The translations under genes were made by a program, and so were the position numbers. This document shows positions 22,201 to 33,300 of a DNA stretch of 64,000 bases, piece by piece (the stretch's first letter is position 1; the number at the start of each line of letters is the position of its first letter). A model generated the notes under the pieces. That model was not told where the DNA came from, did no database searches, and was given only the letters and a program-made list of their open reading frames with translations. Source of the stretch: Physcia stellaris (lineage: Eukaryota; Ascomycota; Lecanoromycetes; Caliciales; Physciaceae); assembly GCA_018902385.1 (NCBI GenBank), contig JABSSW010000011.1:558001-622000 (forward strand), written 5' to 3'.

Positions 22201-24739
22201 TGGGCGTGAAGAATTGGAGGTAATTGCGGGAGTGGGCCCTGGCCTGGACGCTTGTTTGTGCTTTGCCTTAGCTATCATAGATGCCTCGGGTGCCTGAACC
22301 GTGCGAGATTCGGTTCCATCCTGATCAGAAGTTCCTTTAGGCTGACGCTTCTCATTTTCGAACCGCACTTTTGCTGGTGCCTTTGGTAGACCGCGATTTT
22401 TATCACCTCGTGAAGTTGGCATGGCTTGTGGCTCTGCTAACCGCTTGGTCGAAGCTGATCGCTCCGTTACCGAAGAATTCTTTCTAGCATTACTTGTATG
22501 GTTCCGCGACTGGTTCTGATCGGGAGAAGGCACCAGCTGGGGTTCCACAACGCGACCATCAAGATCGCGAAGCTGCTTGCTCAATTTCGAACCTCGAATT
22601 TCAGGTGCCCTAGGTTGCTGAGTAGCATGCGGTGCAGCAAGCGCTGACGGTAGCTTGACAGGAGGTAAGCGATTAATTTCTGAACGTTCTGCGCTCGGAG
22701 CATACAACGGGTCAAGTTTGCTAGGCTGTCGTTGAGCACAGTCTTTAGCGGATATCTCTACAGCTGGGGCTTTCGACGTTTCCGCTTTACGTCTGCTTCC
22801 AGTATCCTTTGAAGCCTTGGATTCCCCGTTATCGATGGGCCCTTGAATCCTACCTTCTAAACTCAATCCTTGTGATCCTCGTGGATGACTGCTATTTACA
22901 GGTTGTTTGATCGACGTGGAATGGACCTTGACATTACCAGTATTCGGGTCATCATGGGAGACTTGATTGTTTCGAATCTGAATTGGTGCTGCCTGCTTCT
23001 CCTGAATCGAAGTTGGCTGTATAATACCATCTGACGACATTTTTCCATCGATGCGAGGTGCGCTTGTGTGCCTTCCGCCGAGGATATGTGTGTTATCGTA
23101 ATGATTTTCATCATCTGCCATGCAGGTGATCGTATCAGACGCAATAGTTGTAAGCTCTTGTAATCTCGTTAGTTGATCATCTGTAGAGTCACTGACTTCT
23201 CTGTTCAAGGAACCGTCCGCTTCATCAGACCGAGCTGTTGCTGCCTCGGAAGGTAGAGACATCGGTTCGTACTCCAGCAGGCTAGGAGATATAGTGTTGG
23301 CTGGTAGTGATCTTCGAGCTTCTAGGGCCCTCTCTACGGTCCTTACATCTGGCTCATAGTCGAAGACCATCGCTATAGCATTGGCATGACAAGGTTTATA
23401 ATTCATGAGTTGATTATCTTTACAGGTTGAGAGCGTAACGTTGAGACAGCCTACTATCCTTGACTGAGACTGACTATGCTCTGGACGGCCTTGAGATAGG
23501 GAATCTGATTCGATGGTCTTGAAATGTGACTCGAAATTTGATATCGCATCAAGAGGAATGTCTATGTAGACGGTAGGTTGAGCGTTGGCGGCAGGTACCA
23601 TGATGCTCAACATTGTATTGACAGTGACCAGGATCGTAGAGTGGTTCCCAACATCAAAAGTCTTGCCGGCAAATTCTATGGTGTTTGCAAAGACACCGAC
23701 AGCACGCCTGTGGCTCTAATATCAGTACATGAGAGATCAAAACGGCCACAACCACCTACCGTTCATTCGCCAGATCTTGCAGATTTGTCTTTTCAAAAAA
23801 GGAATGTAGGTCCCACATCCATTGAGCAGAGGTGTGGTACTTTGGAAAGCTGTTCGGAATATTGAACGGCATGTCATCTGCCGCCCAAAGCCTGTCCTCT
23901 GGCAATTCTTGCCCAACAATCTCACGGATGATGCAGGCAGCAGTGAACTTGAGGATTTCGGATTTTTGGCCAAGAACGATATGACCTAGCGAATGCCTAT
24001 GTGATGTTAGCTCGTGCATGGCACTCATCTGAGAGAAGATGGTGTTACAGTTCCACGTCTTTGCATCTTTCTTGCATCTGCTTCTTGTTTGCTGGACAGC
24101 CAATAATGAGAATGAGGACGAAGAGACCGTACTACAATGATTGGTCAGAGAAAGTTCCATCTTGTAGCCGACCTGATACGTACAGCTCGTCGGGCAAGCT
24201 CGGACTTATTGCTGTCAAGAAACTTGGAGAAAGCATGTAACATGTGGTTCACACCCAGAGCCGCTTTATCTGCACAAATCCGCTCGCTCGCTGGACCGTC
24301 CGCAGCAGGAGCATCGTGAAGGCATTCCTGACTTGAATTAACACGGGAGTTCGACACAATCGTGTATGAGAGGACAAACTGCTAGTAGGCAATAGCCTCG
24401 AAGCTGACCACGACATTCGACTGACAATCTGAGAATCCCGCAAAATAGCATAAGACTTCTTCCGTCGAGACGTCTAAAGAGGTTTCCGTCGTCGCTGTCA
24501 ACCATGGCAACAACAGCCTCAACGTCTTTTGCCTCAATGTTGTCTCTTTGCCTGAAGATAAGCTTGAAGTCTTCCTGAAGATTGGGAGGGACTCTGGGTA
24601 GATCAATATTAGCGGTTGCTCAAATGAGGTGGAGAGAGGATCTTCACGCGACACAGCCAGGGCGTGCACGAGCTTGCTGAAGAACCTCCACGAATTTGGC
24701 AACAGCGGTGGATTGTTGGGAAGGCGTTGCCGATGCCAT
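19220..24739 (-). CDS. Large disordered protein with folded N-terminus and C-terminal coiled coil (possible Red1/SYCP2-like meiotic axis protein)
   Basis: Seven exons by my splicing: 24739-24648, 24593-24380, 24327-24184, 24131-24049, 23996-23760, 23713-19585, 19534-19220. All phases agree and each intron is 46-54 nt with a branch-point-like CTRAY. The product is about 1737 residues. Residues 1-256 look helical and globular (MASATPSQQSTAVAKFVEVL…; EDFKLIFRQRDNIEAKDV). A beta-rich segment follows (VGVFANTIEFAGKTFDVGNH…YIDIPLDAISNF). About 1200 residues of Ser/Lys/Pro-rich disordered sequence come next. The last 104 residues form a probable coiled coil (KETAIRDKVKDYRNQG…RSERSKATKELLETFQ). This order (ARM-like, PH-like, long linker, coiled coil) is that of SYCP2/Red1/ASY3 axis cores. 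The assignment rests on layout only, not on a recognised motif. Other long chromatin proteins remain possible. Confidence 0.75.
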
Positions 24740-27154
24740 CGTTGAAGATATCTTCTACCCGGATGAAGACGAGTGACCCTCGGCCAAATGAGATGGAATG
24801 AGGCTTGTGGTTATTGAGAGCACAAGATTCCAAAGTTACATTGTCGCCAGTAGATGACCAGAGGCGGTGCATTCCTTAATGAAATAGATTCGTTGTCAAG
24901 TATCAAGTAGAATCGGAGCAGGCGGGATGATTAGGACGGTTGTGATTGTGAATGATGGATGGAAGTGGACAACTGGTACCTTAAATGTTCCTTATCTCGC
25001 GTCACCTCTGAACCGGGCACGTGAAACTGTGATTTCGTGCTGATACGTCAAGCGACACCTACTTCACCTTTTTCTGCTTTCTTACCCATGGATAGGATTC
25101 ATCGGCATGTCAAGAAGTGCTACCTAGAGTACTCAGTTCAACGCAAAACTCCCGAGATATCTATGCTTCTCGCTGAAAATCCAACTAAGACGCCTTCAGT
25201 GGCCTTTCCTACAGTCATGATGCTATACCGCGCAAGACCCATCAAAAGAAACACAGAGTAAGGGTCCCACAGAACAGCATTACTGGCAACGTTGGTTGAG
25301 GTATAATTCTCGCTCATGTCATCCAGATTTCCTCACATGTTTTGAGTAATCTGTATTTACCTTCGCTCTATTAGCATTTGCAGAAACCAGGGCAATATTT
25401 GTCATGGCTCCCGAACTCGCCGTTCCCTCAAAGGGCAAGTCACCATAGCACCCAATGGCCAATGCAGCGTCCGGACGACAGACAGAGTGGAGATAGCAAC
25501 TCAGCAAGCAACCTCATGTTTGCTTCTACCTAATCCAGACGCCCTGAGAGGGTATCTTTGAAGTGCATACCAAAGCAGAGCACAGTCCGTGAACAGCACC
25601 GACACACTCTGAGAAGTCAGAATGAGTTGACCAATTGGCGGTGAGGCGTACTAGGAATATTCATTTCGTAGAGCTCATTCCCCCAGCGACTCTACACGAC
25701 CGCAGGTGTTTTACTCGGCTCCGAGTTGATCTTTTATCCTGCATGGACATGAATTCGAGTTGTAGATGAGCCAACGTTATGATATGTAGGGCACTCTCGT
25801 GTTTACCGGAACTCTTGTAAGGAATGCCCTAACCTTTGCTTGATCCACGTTGCGCAGTCCGCCAGCAGGTTTGTAGTTCTGGCTGCATAGAGGTGTTGGC
25901 TGGCATTGACATAGTTCCTACACCCGTGGTGGCATAGGTGCCGTAAAAAACCAGCCTCTCAGTATAGAAACGCAGCCGGGTAAGGCATTTTGTCTTACAA
26001 CAGCTGGCCATCACTAGGGGATGAAAGACCAATTGATTGATCTGATCATTAGCTTGCCAGCTCTTTAATCATACGTGGTAATCGTTGATGGCTTTATTTC
26101 TGCGTGCCAACTATCGGGACCAGTGATGTGGAAGCGGTCGCCGAATGTGTGATCACAGTCAGCAGTACTCATGCAACCGCTTTCGCCGAGGCTGTAAACT
26201 ACTGTACGTATATAGTGGACCAATGAAGTAGCCTTTTGGGTCACTGTCGCCGTCATATAGCTTCATCATAGTGCCGCAGGTGATAGTGCAGACATTCGCC
26301 ACGGTGTTTGAATAAGTCGACGTGATCGTAAAATTCCTATTGGTCGTAGCGTTGAATCCAGAGGTAAATGAACGGTAGGTGGGAATGCGTGATCGTTGTA
26401 CCTAGGTCGTAGTACTAGTAACTCGCGTGCCATCGATTATTCCTAGCCTGTGAATGAAGGGATCTGACTCTTCCTTGTCGAAGACACTAACATTCACCTA
26501 CGGCATCGTATAGTAACGTCAATGGCATGACCGCTCTGACTTTGAGTATGTATCAGGGTTTGTTAGGTTTGAAAGCCAGTAAAAACAGGATATAGTAGGT
26601 ATGAATGCGTCAATCGGTGGTAGGTGATTCATAGCTGCAGGGTACTTGATCCAGCACGAGTGAAGTGGAAGGGTGGACTTGGTATAAAATGACACGAGGC
26701 TTAGAGGAAGTTCTGTTCTTACCTAACTTCACACATTGATCCAACGGGCAAGATATTCCCGTAGCAAACTTCACAGCTTGTTCTGACCAGAAAACAATTC
26801 AAGGGCACAGCAGCCGGTGGTTGACAAGCCTTCACGTCCCTTGACATCGCTTCGCATTCCAATACCATGTTCTACCCAACGAAAGCTAGGTACCGCTGCA
26901 TGAGCAGGGCTGAGCTATACTCTCCGAGGGTAGCTCAGTAGGTCTCGGATTATTTGTTGAGGCAGAGTTACAGACATTGAGATGTTTTTATCATCCAAAC
27001 ATGTCAGGTCGCCCCAATCCTTGAGTAAAAGCGGAAGAATCGAACATGCCCGTGATTGTCCGCAGTATCGCAGGTGGAGAGATATCTGTACGACGCCGGC
27101 AGCTTGATCCACATAAAGAAAATGTGACCCTGACAGGCTCAGCGGACAGTGACA
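24740..27154. other. Intergenic, 2.4 kb, no intact gene
   Basis: It holds the promoter of the minus-strand long gene on its left and the 3' end of the phosphopantetheinyl transferase gene on its right. Only short frames occur. A candidate decayed secreted-protein gene lies inside (25319-26390). Confidence 0.5.
25319..26390 (-). pseudogene. Possible remnant of a cysteine-containing secreted-protein gene
   Basis: On the minus strand from about 26390 a frame reads NFTITSTYSNTVANVCTITC then GTMMKLYDGDSDPKGYF, after which the frame shifts near 26215 to VVYSLGESGCMSTADCDHTF and stops at 26065. Further pieces (25829-26032; 25319-25507 with CRPDAALAIGCYGDL) follow in other frames. The Thr/Ser/Cys content suggests a secreted protein, but I do not recognise a family, find no full set of introns and no start. 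It may be a decayed gene or coincidence. Confidence 0.3.
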
Positions 27155-28054
27155 TCAAGCGATACCAGCCGTTGGGTAAATATCTTCAACGACGCGTATT
27201 TCCTCGAAATCAGATAACAACGGTTCGGGATTCGATGAAGCAGTTCCAATCATGTAATCCTCACCATATGCCTGAAGCTCCATCTTAACATCTGTGACTC
27301 TCGAGCCGCGAAACCATATCTCCACGTCACTGCATATCTGACCGAATTGTCCGGGTTTCGATGGCTCAGGGACTTTCACCTCTCTGAACTCAAGGTCCTT
27401 AAGCCACGGAGCTAACAAAGCTTCGCCTGTCATCTTGATATACGCTTCTTTCAGACACCAATGGGCATAGAAATGGCGAAGCTTTACGCGGATGTCCTGC
27501 TGCGGATCGTTGGAACCAGGCGCTGAGTATGTGATAATGTCTTTAACCTCACGTGAGGAGAAAACCATCTCGTACGTGTTGGCCCAATTGTGGAAGCTGT
27601 TTTTGACCACCATCGGGTAATCCTTTTCCCAATTCATCTGCACTATGTCCACACCGAGCTTTGTCTTCTCACCGGCGCATCCGACCAGGGCGACCAAGTT
27701 TCCATGGTGCGAGACATTGAATTCCAAGTTCTGACTCGTGGGAACAGTGGGCTTGAAGCATGGCTTACGATTACTGTCCTCGCCAATCGTAGTGTTTTTC
27801 CAAGGAACGTTGCAGGTTTCGACGATAGCTTTGTGCTTTAACAGATTGGATCCTAAGCATAACTTCGCATCGCGAATATGGTAGAACCGAAGCGCTTTAA
27901 CCTGCTCATGAGCAGGCAAGAGGTCAAGAGCTTTCTTTACTTCTGGACCGCTGGCCCAAAGCGCTGTTGAGCTTGGTTTGTGTTCGACATGATCTGGTGC
28001 GCGCCAAATGTGTTCCACGTCCAAGAGCCAGCGGAAGATCTTGACATCATCCAT
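27155..28054 (-). CDS. npgA: 4'-phosphopantetheinyl transferase (NpgA/Lys5 type)
   Basis: Transfers the phosphopantetheine arm of coenzyme A to carrier domains, activating polyketide synthases, non-ribosomal peptide synthetases and the lysine-pathway aminoadipate reductase in the cytosol. A single exon of 299 residues. Visible motifs are NVSHHGNLVALVG (113-125), GVDIV with the metal-binding Asp (134-138) and WCLKEAYIKMTGEAL (199-213), the WxxKEAxxK signature of Sfp-type enzymes. Length is a little short of other fungal members, which have up to about 350. The start MDDVKIFRW precedes a conserved RWLLD and fits. Divergent from the next gene with 350 bp between start codons. In most ascomycetes this gene is single and needed for secondary metabolism and lysine synthesis. 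Confidence 0.95.
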   Translation of the reverse strand: MDDVKIFRWLLDVEHIWRAPDHVEHKPSSTALWASGPEVKKALDLLPAHEQVKALRFYHIRDAKLCLGSNLLKHKAIVETCNVPWKNTTIGEDSNRKPCFKPTVPTSQNLEFNVSHHGNLVALVGCAGEKTKLGVDIVQMNWEKDYPMVVKNSFHNWANTYEMVFSSREVKDIITYSAPGSNDPQQDIRVKLRHFYAHWCLKEAYIKMTGEALLAPWLKDLEFREVKVPEPSKPGQFGQICSDVEIWFRGSRVTDVKMELQAYGEDYMIGTASSNPEPLLSDFEEIRVVEDIYPTAGIA

Positions 28055-28404
28055 TGTCGAGGTAGAAAGGAGAACTTGATAAGCGCATCGCCGGACTCGA
28101 GTCTGACATTCGGTCGATGGCTGGTCCAGCGTCTCAGTCAGCCTGCGGATTCCACCGACATCTCACGCCAAGCCTCGACTTGGACCGAAGAATTGAGCCG
28201 AGGCCGATTCTTGGATGAGCTTCAGGCAAAACCCATGACAAAGCAGATGAACTGACTGAACACTTCACCACAAAGCTGCTGTGTAATCTTGCCTTTCGAC
28301 GCTGCAGGCAGCTGTTCCCTGTCCATATATGAACCGAGTATATTCGCCATTTACCCTGAAAATTGCGTCTTGCAGCACCCCACCACCATCTCACACAAAC
28401 AACA
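28055..28404. promoter_or_regulatory. Divergent promoter region
   Basis: 350 bp between the phosphopantetheinyl transferase start (28054, minus) and the cyclotransferase-like start (28405, plus). It is the only space for both promoters. No specific site is recognised. Confidence 0.5.
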
Positions 28405-29598
28405 ATGCCCTTCTCGACCAATGCAGGTACCGAAAAGGGACTCGGACCTGACCACAAGGCTGTCGCAGCCCTGTCAAAAGTCCAAAGCACAGAAACACCT
28501 TCACCACACAAGCCGCCACACAATTTCCCCTGCGCCGCTCCCTCAATCGCACGGCAACGAGCCTCCCTCACCGAAACGCCCATTGACCTCTCCGCACCCC
28601 TCGACACCTCCCTCAGCTCCGACCCCGAGAAGCCTCAAACAGTCCTCTACCTTGCCTATGGCTCCAATCTCGCAGCCAGAACATTCCTCGGCCAACGCGG
28701 CATACGGCCACTATCGCAGGTCAACGTCGTCGTCCCGGAGCTAGTAATGACCTTCGACCTCGCCGGCCTGCCCTACACCGAGCCCTGCTTCGCCAACACC
28801 GCCTATCGCACGCTCGACAAGCCCACTCCAGCTCCATCTTCACCCCCACCCGCATACTCAGAGAAATCATCCCTCCTCCCCGCCGCCTCGAAACCACCCA
28901 AATACACGAACCCCCACTGGCCGAAAGGCCTCGTGGGCGTAGTCTACGAAGTCACCCAAACCGACTTCGCCCACATCATCGCGACCGAAGGCGGCGGAGC
29001 CTCCTACCAAGACATCCTAATCTCGTGCCACGCCCTCCCCCCCTCGGCAACAGAAGTGCCCCTACACCCCACCTCCCCTTCCTTCAAAGCGCACACCCTC
29101 TTCTCGCCCGTCTCGCCCCCAGGCACCCCACCCGGCGGCCGACTCTCGCGCCCAGACCCGGAGTACGCACAGGCGTCGGCGCGGTACCTGAAGCTGATCA
29201 CCGACGGCGCGGACGAGCATGGGATCCCGGAGGAGTATAAAGCGTACCTGCGCGCGCTGCAACCGTACACGATCACGACGAATGGACAGCGGTTGGGCAG
29301 GTTTGTTTTCATGCTGGTGTGGTACCCGCTCATCATCGCGCTGTTTACGCTCGGGCGGTTGTTTCATGATAAGGATGGGAGGAGTCCGCCGTGGATGGTG
29401 AGGATCACGGGGGCGGTGTTTAGGGGCGTGTGGATTAGCTATGATGGGTTCTTTAGGGGGCTGTTTGGGGATGGGGAGAGGACTATTGAGGGTGAGGAGG
29501 AGGGGGCGGGGAGAGCGAGGCGGCCGAGGAAGCTGGTCAAGAAAAGGAGGAATTGGGCTCTGGGTGAGAAGGGAAGGCGCTTGGTCGATGGAGTGTGA
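28405..29598 (+). CDS. Gamma-glutamylcyclotransferase-like protein with C-terminal membrane segment
   Basis: The fold cleaves gamma-glutamyl amides to release 5-oxoproline; whether this member does so is not known. I chose the ATG at 28405 (context CAACAATGCC) over the frame-extending ATG at 28363; it gives 397 residues. A disordered N-terminus precedes LYLAYGSNLAARTF with the substrate-loop motif YGSNL at 85-89. Then come VVYEVTQTDFAHIIATEGGG, with a likely catalytic Glu, and ASYQDILISC. A hydrophobic segment (FVFMLVWYPLIIALF) lies near residue 310, followed by a basic Arg/Lys-rich tail, so the protein is probably anchored in a membrane. One exon. GC content is high at the third codon position. 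Related fungal proteins include GliK of gliotoxin clusters, but no cluster is seen here. Confidence 0.85.
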   Translation: MPFSTNAGTEKGLGPDHKAVAALSKVQSTETPSPHKPPHNFPCAAPSIARQRASLTETPIDLSAPLDTSLSSDPEKPQTVLYLAYGSNLAARTFLGQRGIRPLSQVNVVVPELVMTFDLAGLPYTEPCFANTAYRTLDKPTPAPSSPPPAYSEKSSLLPAASKPPKYTNPHWPKGLVGVVYEVTQTDFAHIIATEGGGASYQDILISCHALPPSATEVPLHPTSPSFKAHTLFSPVSPPGTPPGGRLSRPDPEYAQASARYLKLITDGADEHGIPEEYKAYLRALQPYTITTNGQRLGRFVFMLVWYPLIIALFTLGRLFHDKDGRSPPWMVRITGAVFRGVWISYDGFFRGLFGDGERTIEGEEEGAGRARRPRKLVKKRRNWALGEKGRRLVDGV

Positions 29599-30367
29599 AT
29601 CTACAGATAAACACACACCGACGGTACAGAACTCTCGCCGTCAACAAATTTATCTGCTCCTTACACACGACTGGAACAAATCCAGAAACGCCAGTCCTCA
29701 CGCCCCAACCATCCATAAACCCAAACCTCCTTCCATACCTCAAACCTCCCTCCAATCCCCACCATAACACGCACGAAACCTCACCCTCCCCTTATCAAAG
29801 CCGCCGCAGCCATCCTCACTCCAAACCCACTTGGCTTGCCCAAAGCAGCCTCAATTGCCAGCTCGAGAGACGCGACTCCCTAAGCTCGACCACTCGATGC
29901 TGTCGGCCAGGCTGTCCAGATGAGGGATCTCAAGTTCGCTGAGGGTTTGGGTTTGGGTATACGACCCGGAGGGAATAGTATCAAACGGTGAGGAGAAGCA
30001 AGGTTCCTGCGTGGAGAGGTCAGACGAAGTAAACACCAACGAATACTTCAACATTAAAAAAAGGAGGGGGGGGGAGGAAAATTTGGAGAGCGACGAGAGG
30101 AAGAGAAGTGGGAGCAGATTTGAAAGATGAGATGACGAGCGAATGTCGAATCTCGTCATATTGACAACTTTTGCCCTATCCCCTATTAAAGGCTCTCCAT
30201 CTATCTACAAGAACCCCAATATTTTGGATTCTCCTCAATACTTGCTCGAATTTTGCTACCTTATATAATCCCATTACCCCCACAAGATCCAATCCGTTTG
30301 CTCTATACACAAAGAAAATTAAAGTAAAAGAAAAAATCAAGCTGCAACCACGAAGCCCCCTCCCCTA
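29599..30367. other. Intergenic between two convergent genes
   Basis: About 770 bp holding the 3' untranslated ends of the cyclotransferase-like gene and of the long minus-strand gene. A G-rich run near 30065-30075 is the only oddity. No gene supported. Confidence 0.5.
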
Positions 30368-33300
30368 CTACAGCGGTCCCTGCCTCACAAAGATCGGTAC
30401 ATCGCTCAAATCAATCCCATACACCTTACCCACATCGACACTCTTCCTCGTCGCCCCCGTCTTCGGCACCCTCGTGCCCGCACTACCTCCAATGCCAACC
30501 CCCGGCTCATAGCCATACTCCAGCCCGCCCTGGTAGCGGCCTGAGAGGTTCTCGAAGCGGGAGGGGGTAGAGGGGGGCTTGGATGGGTGGGATGGGAGCC
30601 GAAGTAGAGGCGGAACTGGAGGATTTGGGTGGGGTTGAGAGATGGGTGGAAGACGAGTTAGCGGACTTCTTGGTTGGGGTGCTGGTAGCTTGTTGCTCGT
30701 TGCTGCTTGAGGAGCTTGAAGTGTTTTTGGAGAGGCTGTTGTTGGATTGATGAGCCAGTGCCGGCAGGGAGACCTTGCTTGCGGACGGTGTAGGTAGCGT
30801 CGTCGGTACGGCTGTAGTTTCAGCCGTGTTGTATTGCGATGAAACTGAAGCCGAGATGAAGCTTTCCCGTCGAGAGGTGTCGGTGGTCGAGACTGGACCG
30901 CTCACGGGTCGTACAGGCTTGAGGGAACGAGCGGACGGTTTGGGGCTAAAACAATTGATGCTAGAAACCCGTTTACGAGCAACCGAGAAGGCTGGAGGAG
31001 CTGGAGAGGCCTCAGCATGCGAATTGTATGAATCGGCGATATTCGCCGTGGGGTTACTGATAGTAGGCGTACTACCTTTAGGAGGCGACGGATCCAGGCT
31101 GGTTCTCTGCTTCGGTGTCTTCGGCAGAGACGGCGATGGTGATGGGTTACCTCTGCGAAGCCAGCCCTGTTTCTTCTCGTTGGATTCCCCCCCGGCAGTA
31201 CGGCATTGGTCATATGCCACTTCGAAGTCGCCAACGGGCAATCCATCCCATTCTGTTACCGGGCATGAGAGTCTATTCAGCGATCGCGGCGTAGAGGTGC
31301 CATTATCCCCTTTGGGTGGAGTAGGAGGAGCTTTGCGTGTCGGTGCCAGCGGAAAATAGGATTCTTGATTGGCCGCGAAGGATGGATCGTCGTGCATCAT
31401 TGATAACGGTGAGACCGGACTACGACTGACATCCTTGGGGGTGTTTGCAGAGCTGATCATGGGAGAAATGTCGATGAACTTGGAACGTTTCTCTTTCTGT
31501 ACCCGAAGGGCATCATGTAGTGACGGTGCAGCGACAGGCTGGGAGAGCCGAGTTGTCGGACGCTTGCCACCTACATGCAAGAAGTCACCGGCTGATCGTC
31601 GGTCAGCCAGCACCTGGGTGAAAGACTCAGGGTCAACATCAGATTGCTCATCTGATTTCTGCTGTGGAGAAGTCCTTTTCGGTGTGTCCTCAGTCCGTCG
31701 TTTGACTTTGTTTCCTGTAGAGTCACTCGTCGAAGGATCGTCCCTGAAAGAGTTGTCCTTTAAAGAATTATCCCGCAGGGAATCCGTTTTCCATATATCC
31801 GGAATTGCAGACTCGGGATGTCGCTTTTTCAATTTATTTACTTTGGGAAGCGGATCAAGGATAGGTATCATTCTTTCATGCTTCTCGGGGTTGGACTGAG
31901 AAGGTAAGGACATAGCTTCATTGCCGTGCTTGCAAGTACAAACATTCGTTCGCGGGCTGGATTGTGTACTTGGCTCAAACTTAGTAGCGTGAGAGTTGGG
32001 ACCCATAGCTGAGAAGGTCCGTGTCCTGCTGAATTGGTCGTCACGCGCTTCATGTTCGATGGGACGGTGCTTGAGAGAAACTTGCTGTGAGGGCGGAAGG
32101 GTCGGAACAGGCGGCGTCGAAGCATACATGCTCTTTGGTCGAATTAATTTTGCTGGACGATTATTTGATGTCGCTGTACGCACAATTGGAGCGTTCTCTC
32201 TGTGATCTCTTCGAGCCATTGCTTCAAGATGCTGTGTCTCATTGGCAGATGGTAATTCTGGGACTGGCGGCGTTTGAACCGCTGCGCTACGTGACTTGTT
32301 GTTTCCAGACTCTTGATGGCCAGGGTCCCTAGGAAAATCGCGAGAATAGAATCTATCCAAGACTGGCGGTACTTCTCCAACAAACATACTCTGAGGACGG
32401 CTGCCGCGGCCAGGGGAGTCGTTTCTATGTTGTGAGCTTGAGTAGGCTTGGGTCCTTGGCCTATCAGGATGCGGACTACTTCTTCTGTCGGGGCGAAAAT
32501 GGGAGGCTTCTGCGGCTGCAGCATCATCCATGCCGACCATAGACTTCGGCCGCGGCATGTCAGAACTCATCTGATGCGGATGACATCTATTGGCGTTGTT
32601 TGGGCTCACAGATCTTTTTTTCGAAGGGTCTCTTGCGATATCGTACGGGCTTTTCCCAAGAGAATTGGCCACAGTTCCAAAGTCAGCAGTCGCTGATGAG
32701 AAGTCCCCTTGACTCTTACGGCTATCAAGCTTCTTCGCTTTGTCTGCTTGCTCGATCTTGTCATCCTTGGCTTTCTTCTTGGAAGCTCTTGTTGGCCAAG
32801 ATAAATCTGCGGTGATGATGGCACTGCTCCTTTTGTCTATGGAATTGGTAGGAGAGGGAAAGCGAATAGGAACATAATGAAACTCGCCACTTGAAGAGCT
32901 ACTCCGTTCCAAATCCTCATCTTGAGGGTTTGGATAGGTGTGGTCCAGTGTTGGAAAATTACGAAGTCTTTCCGCATGCTTGGAAACTAGGCCTCGTGGG
33001 ATGATAGGAATATCCAGATTGGTTAGATTGCTCAATTCCTGGGTGGCTGTCATATCGACGTTAGATGACTTGGGTATTCGTCTAGCCTTCTGTAATTTCT
33101 TAAACTTGGTCGGGAATATCTCGCTTGGAGGAGGTGACAGCTGTTCTGGGGGAGGCGACGGCTGTTTGTCTGAGATTACCTGTCTATCTCCATTTTCGGA
33201 TTCGTGGGAACATGTGGCCAAGCTCGGGGTGGCATTTTCCGATTGATACTGATTTGGGAATACATGAATAACTGTCGGCACCGACGATTGAGATAGAGGC

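Noticed and set aside
24600-24872. Apparent frameshifts at the 5' end of the Red1-like gene (frames from 24872 and 24702 disagree)
   Set aside because: Both are shadow frames. Starting at ATG 24739 and removing the 54-nt intron 24594-24647 gives a continuous, in-phase protein.
28405-29598. Secondary-metabolite cluster around the phosphopantetheinyl transferase and GliK-like gene
   Set aside because: No synthase, oxidoreductase set or pathway regulator is nearby. Both genes fit housekeeping roles.
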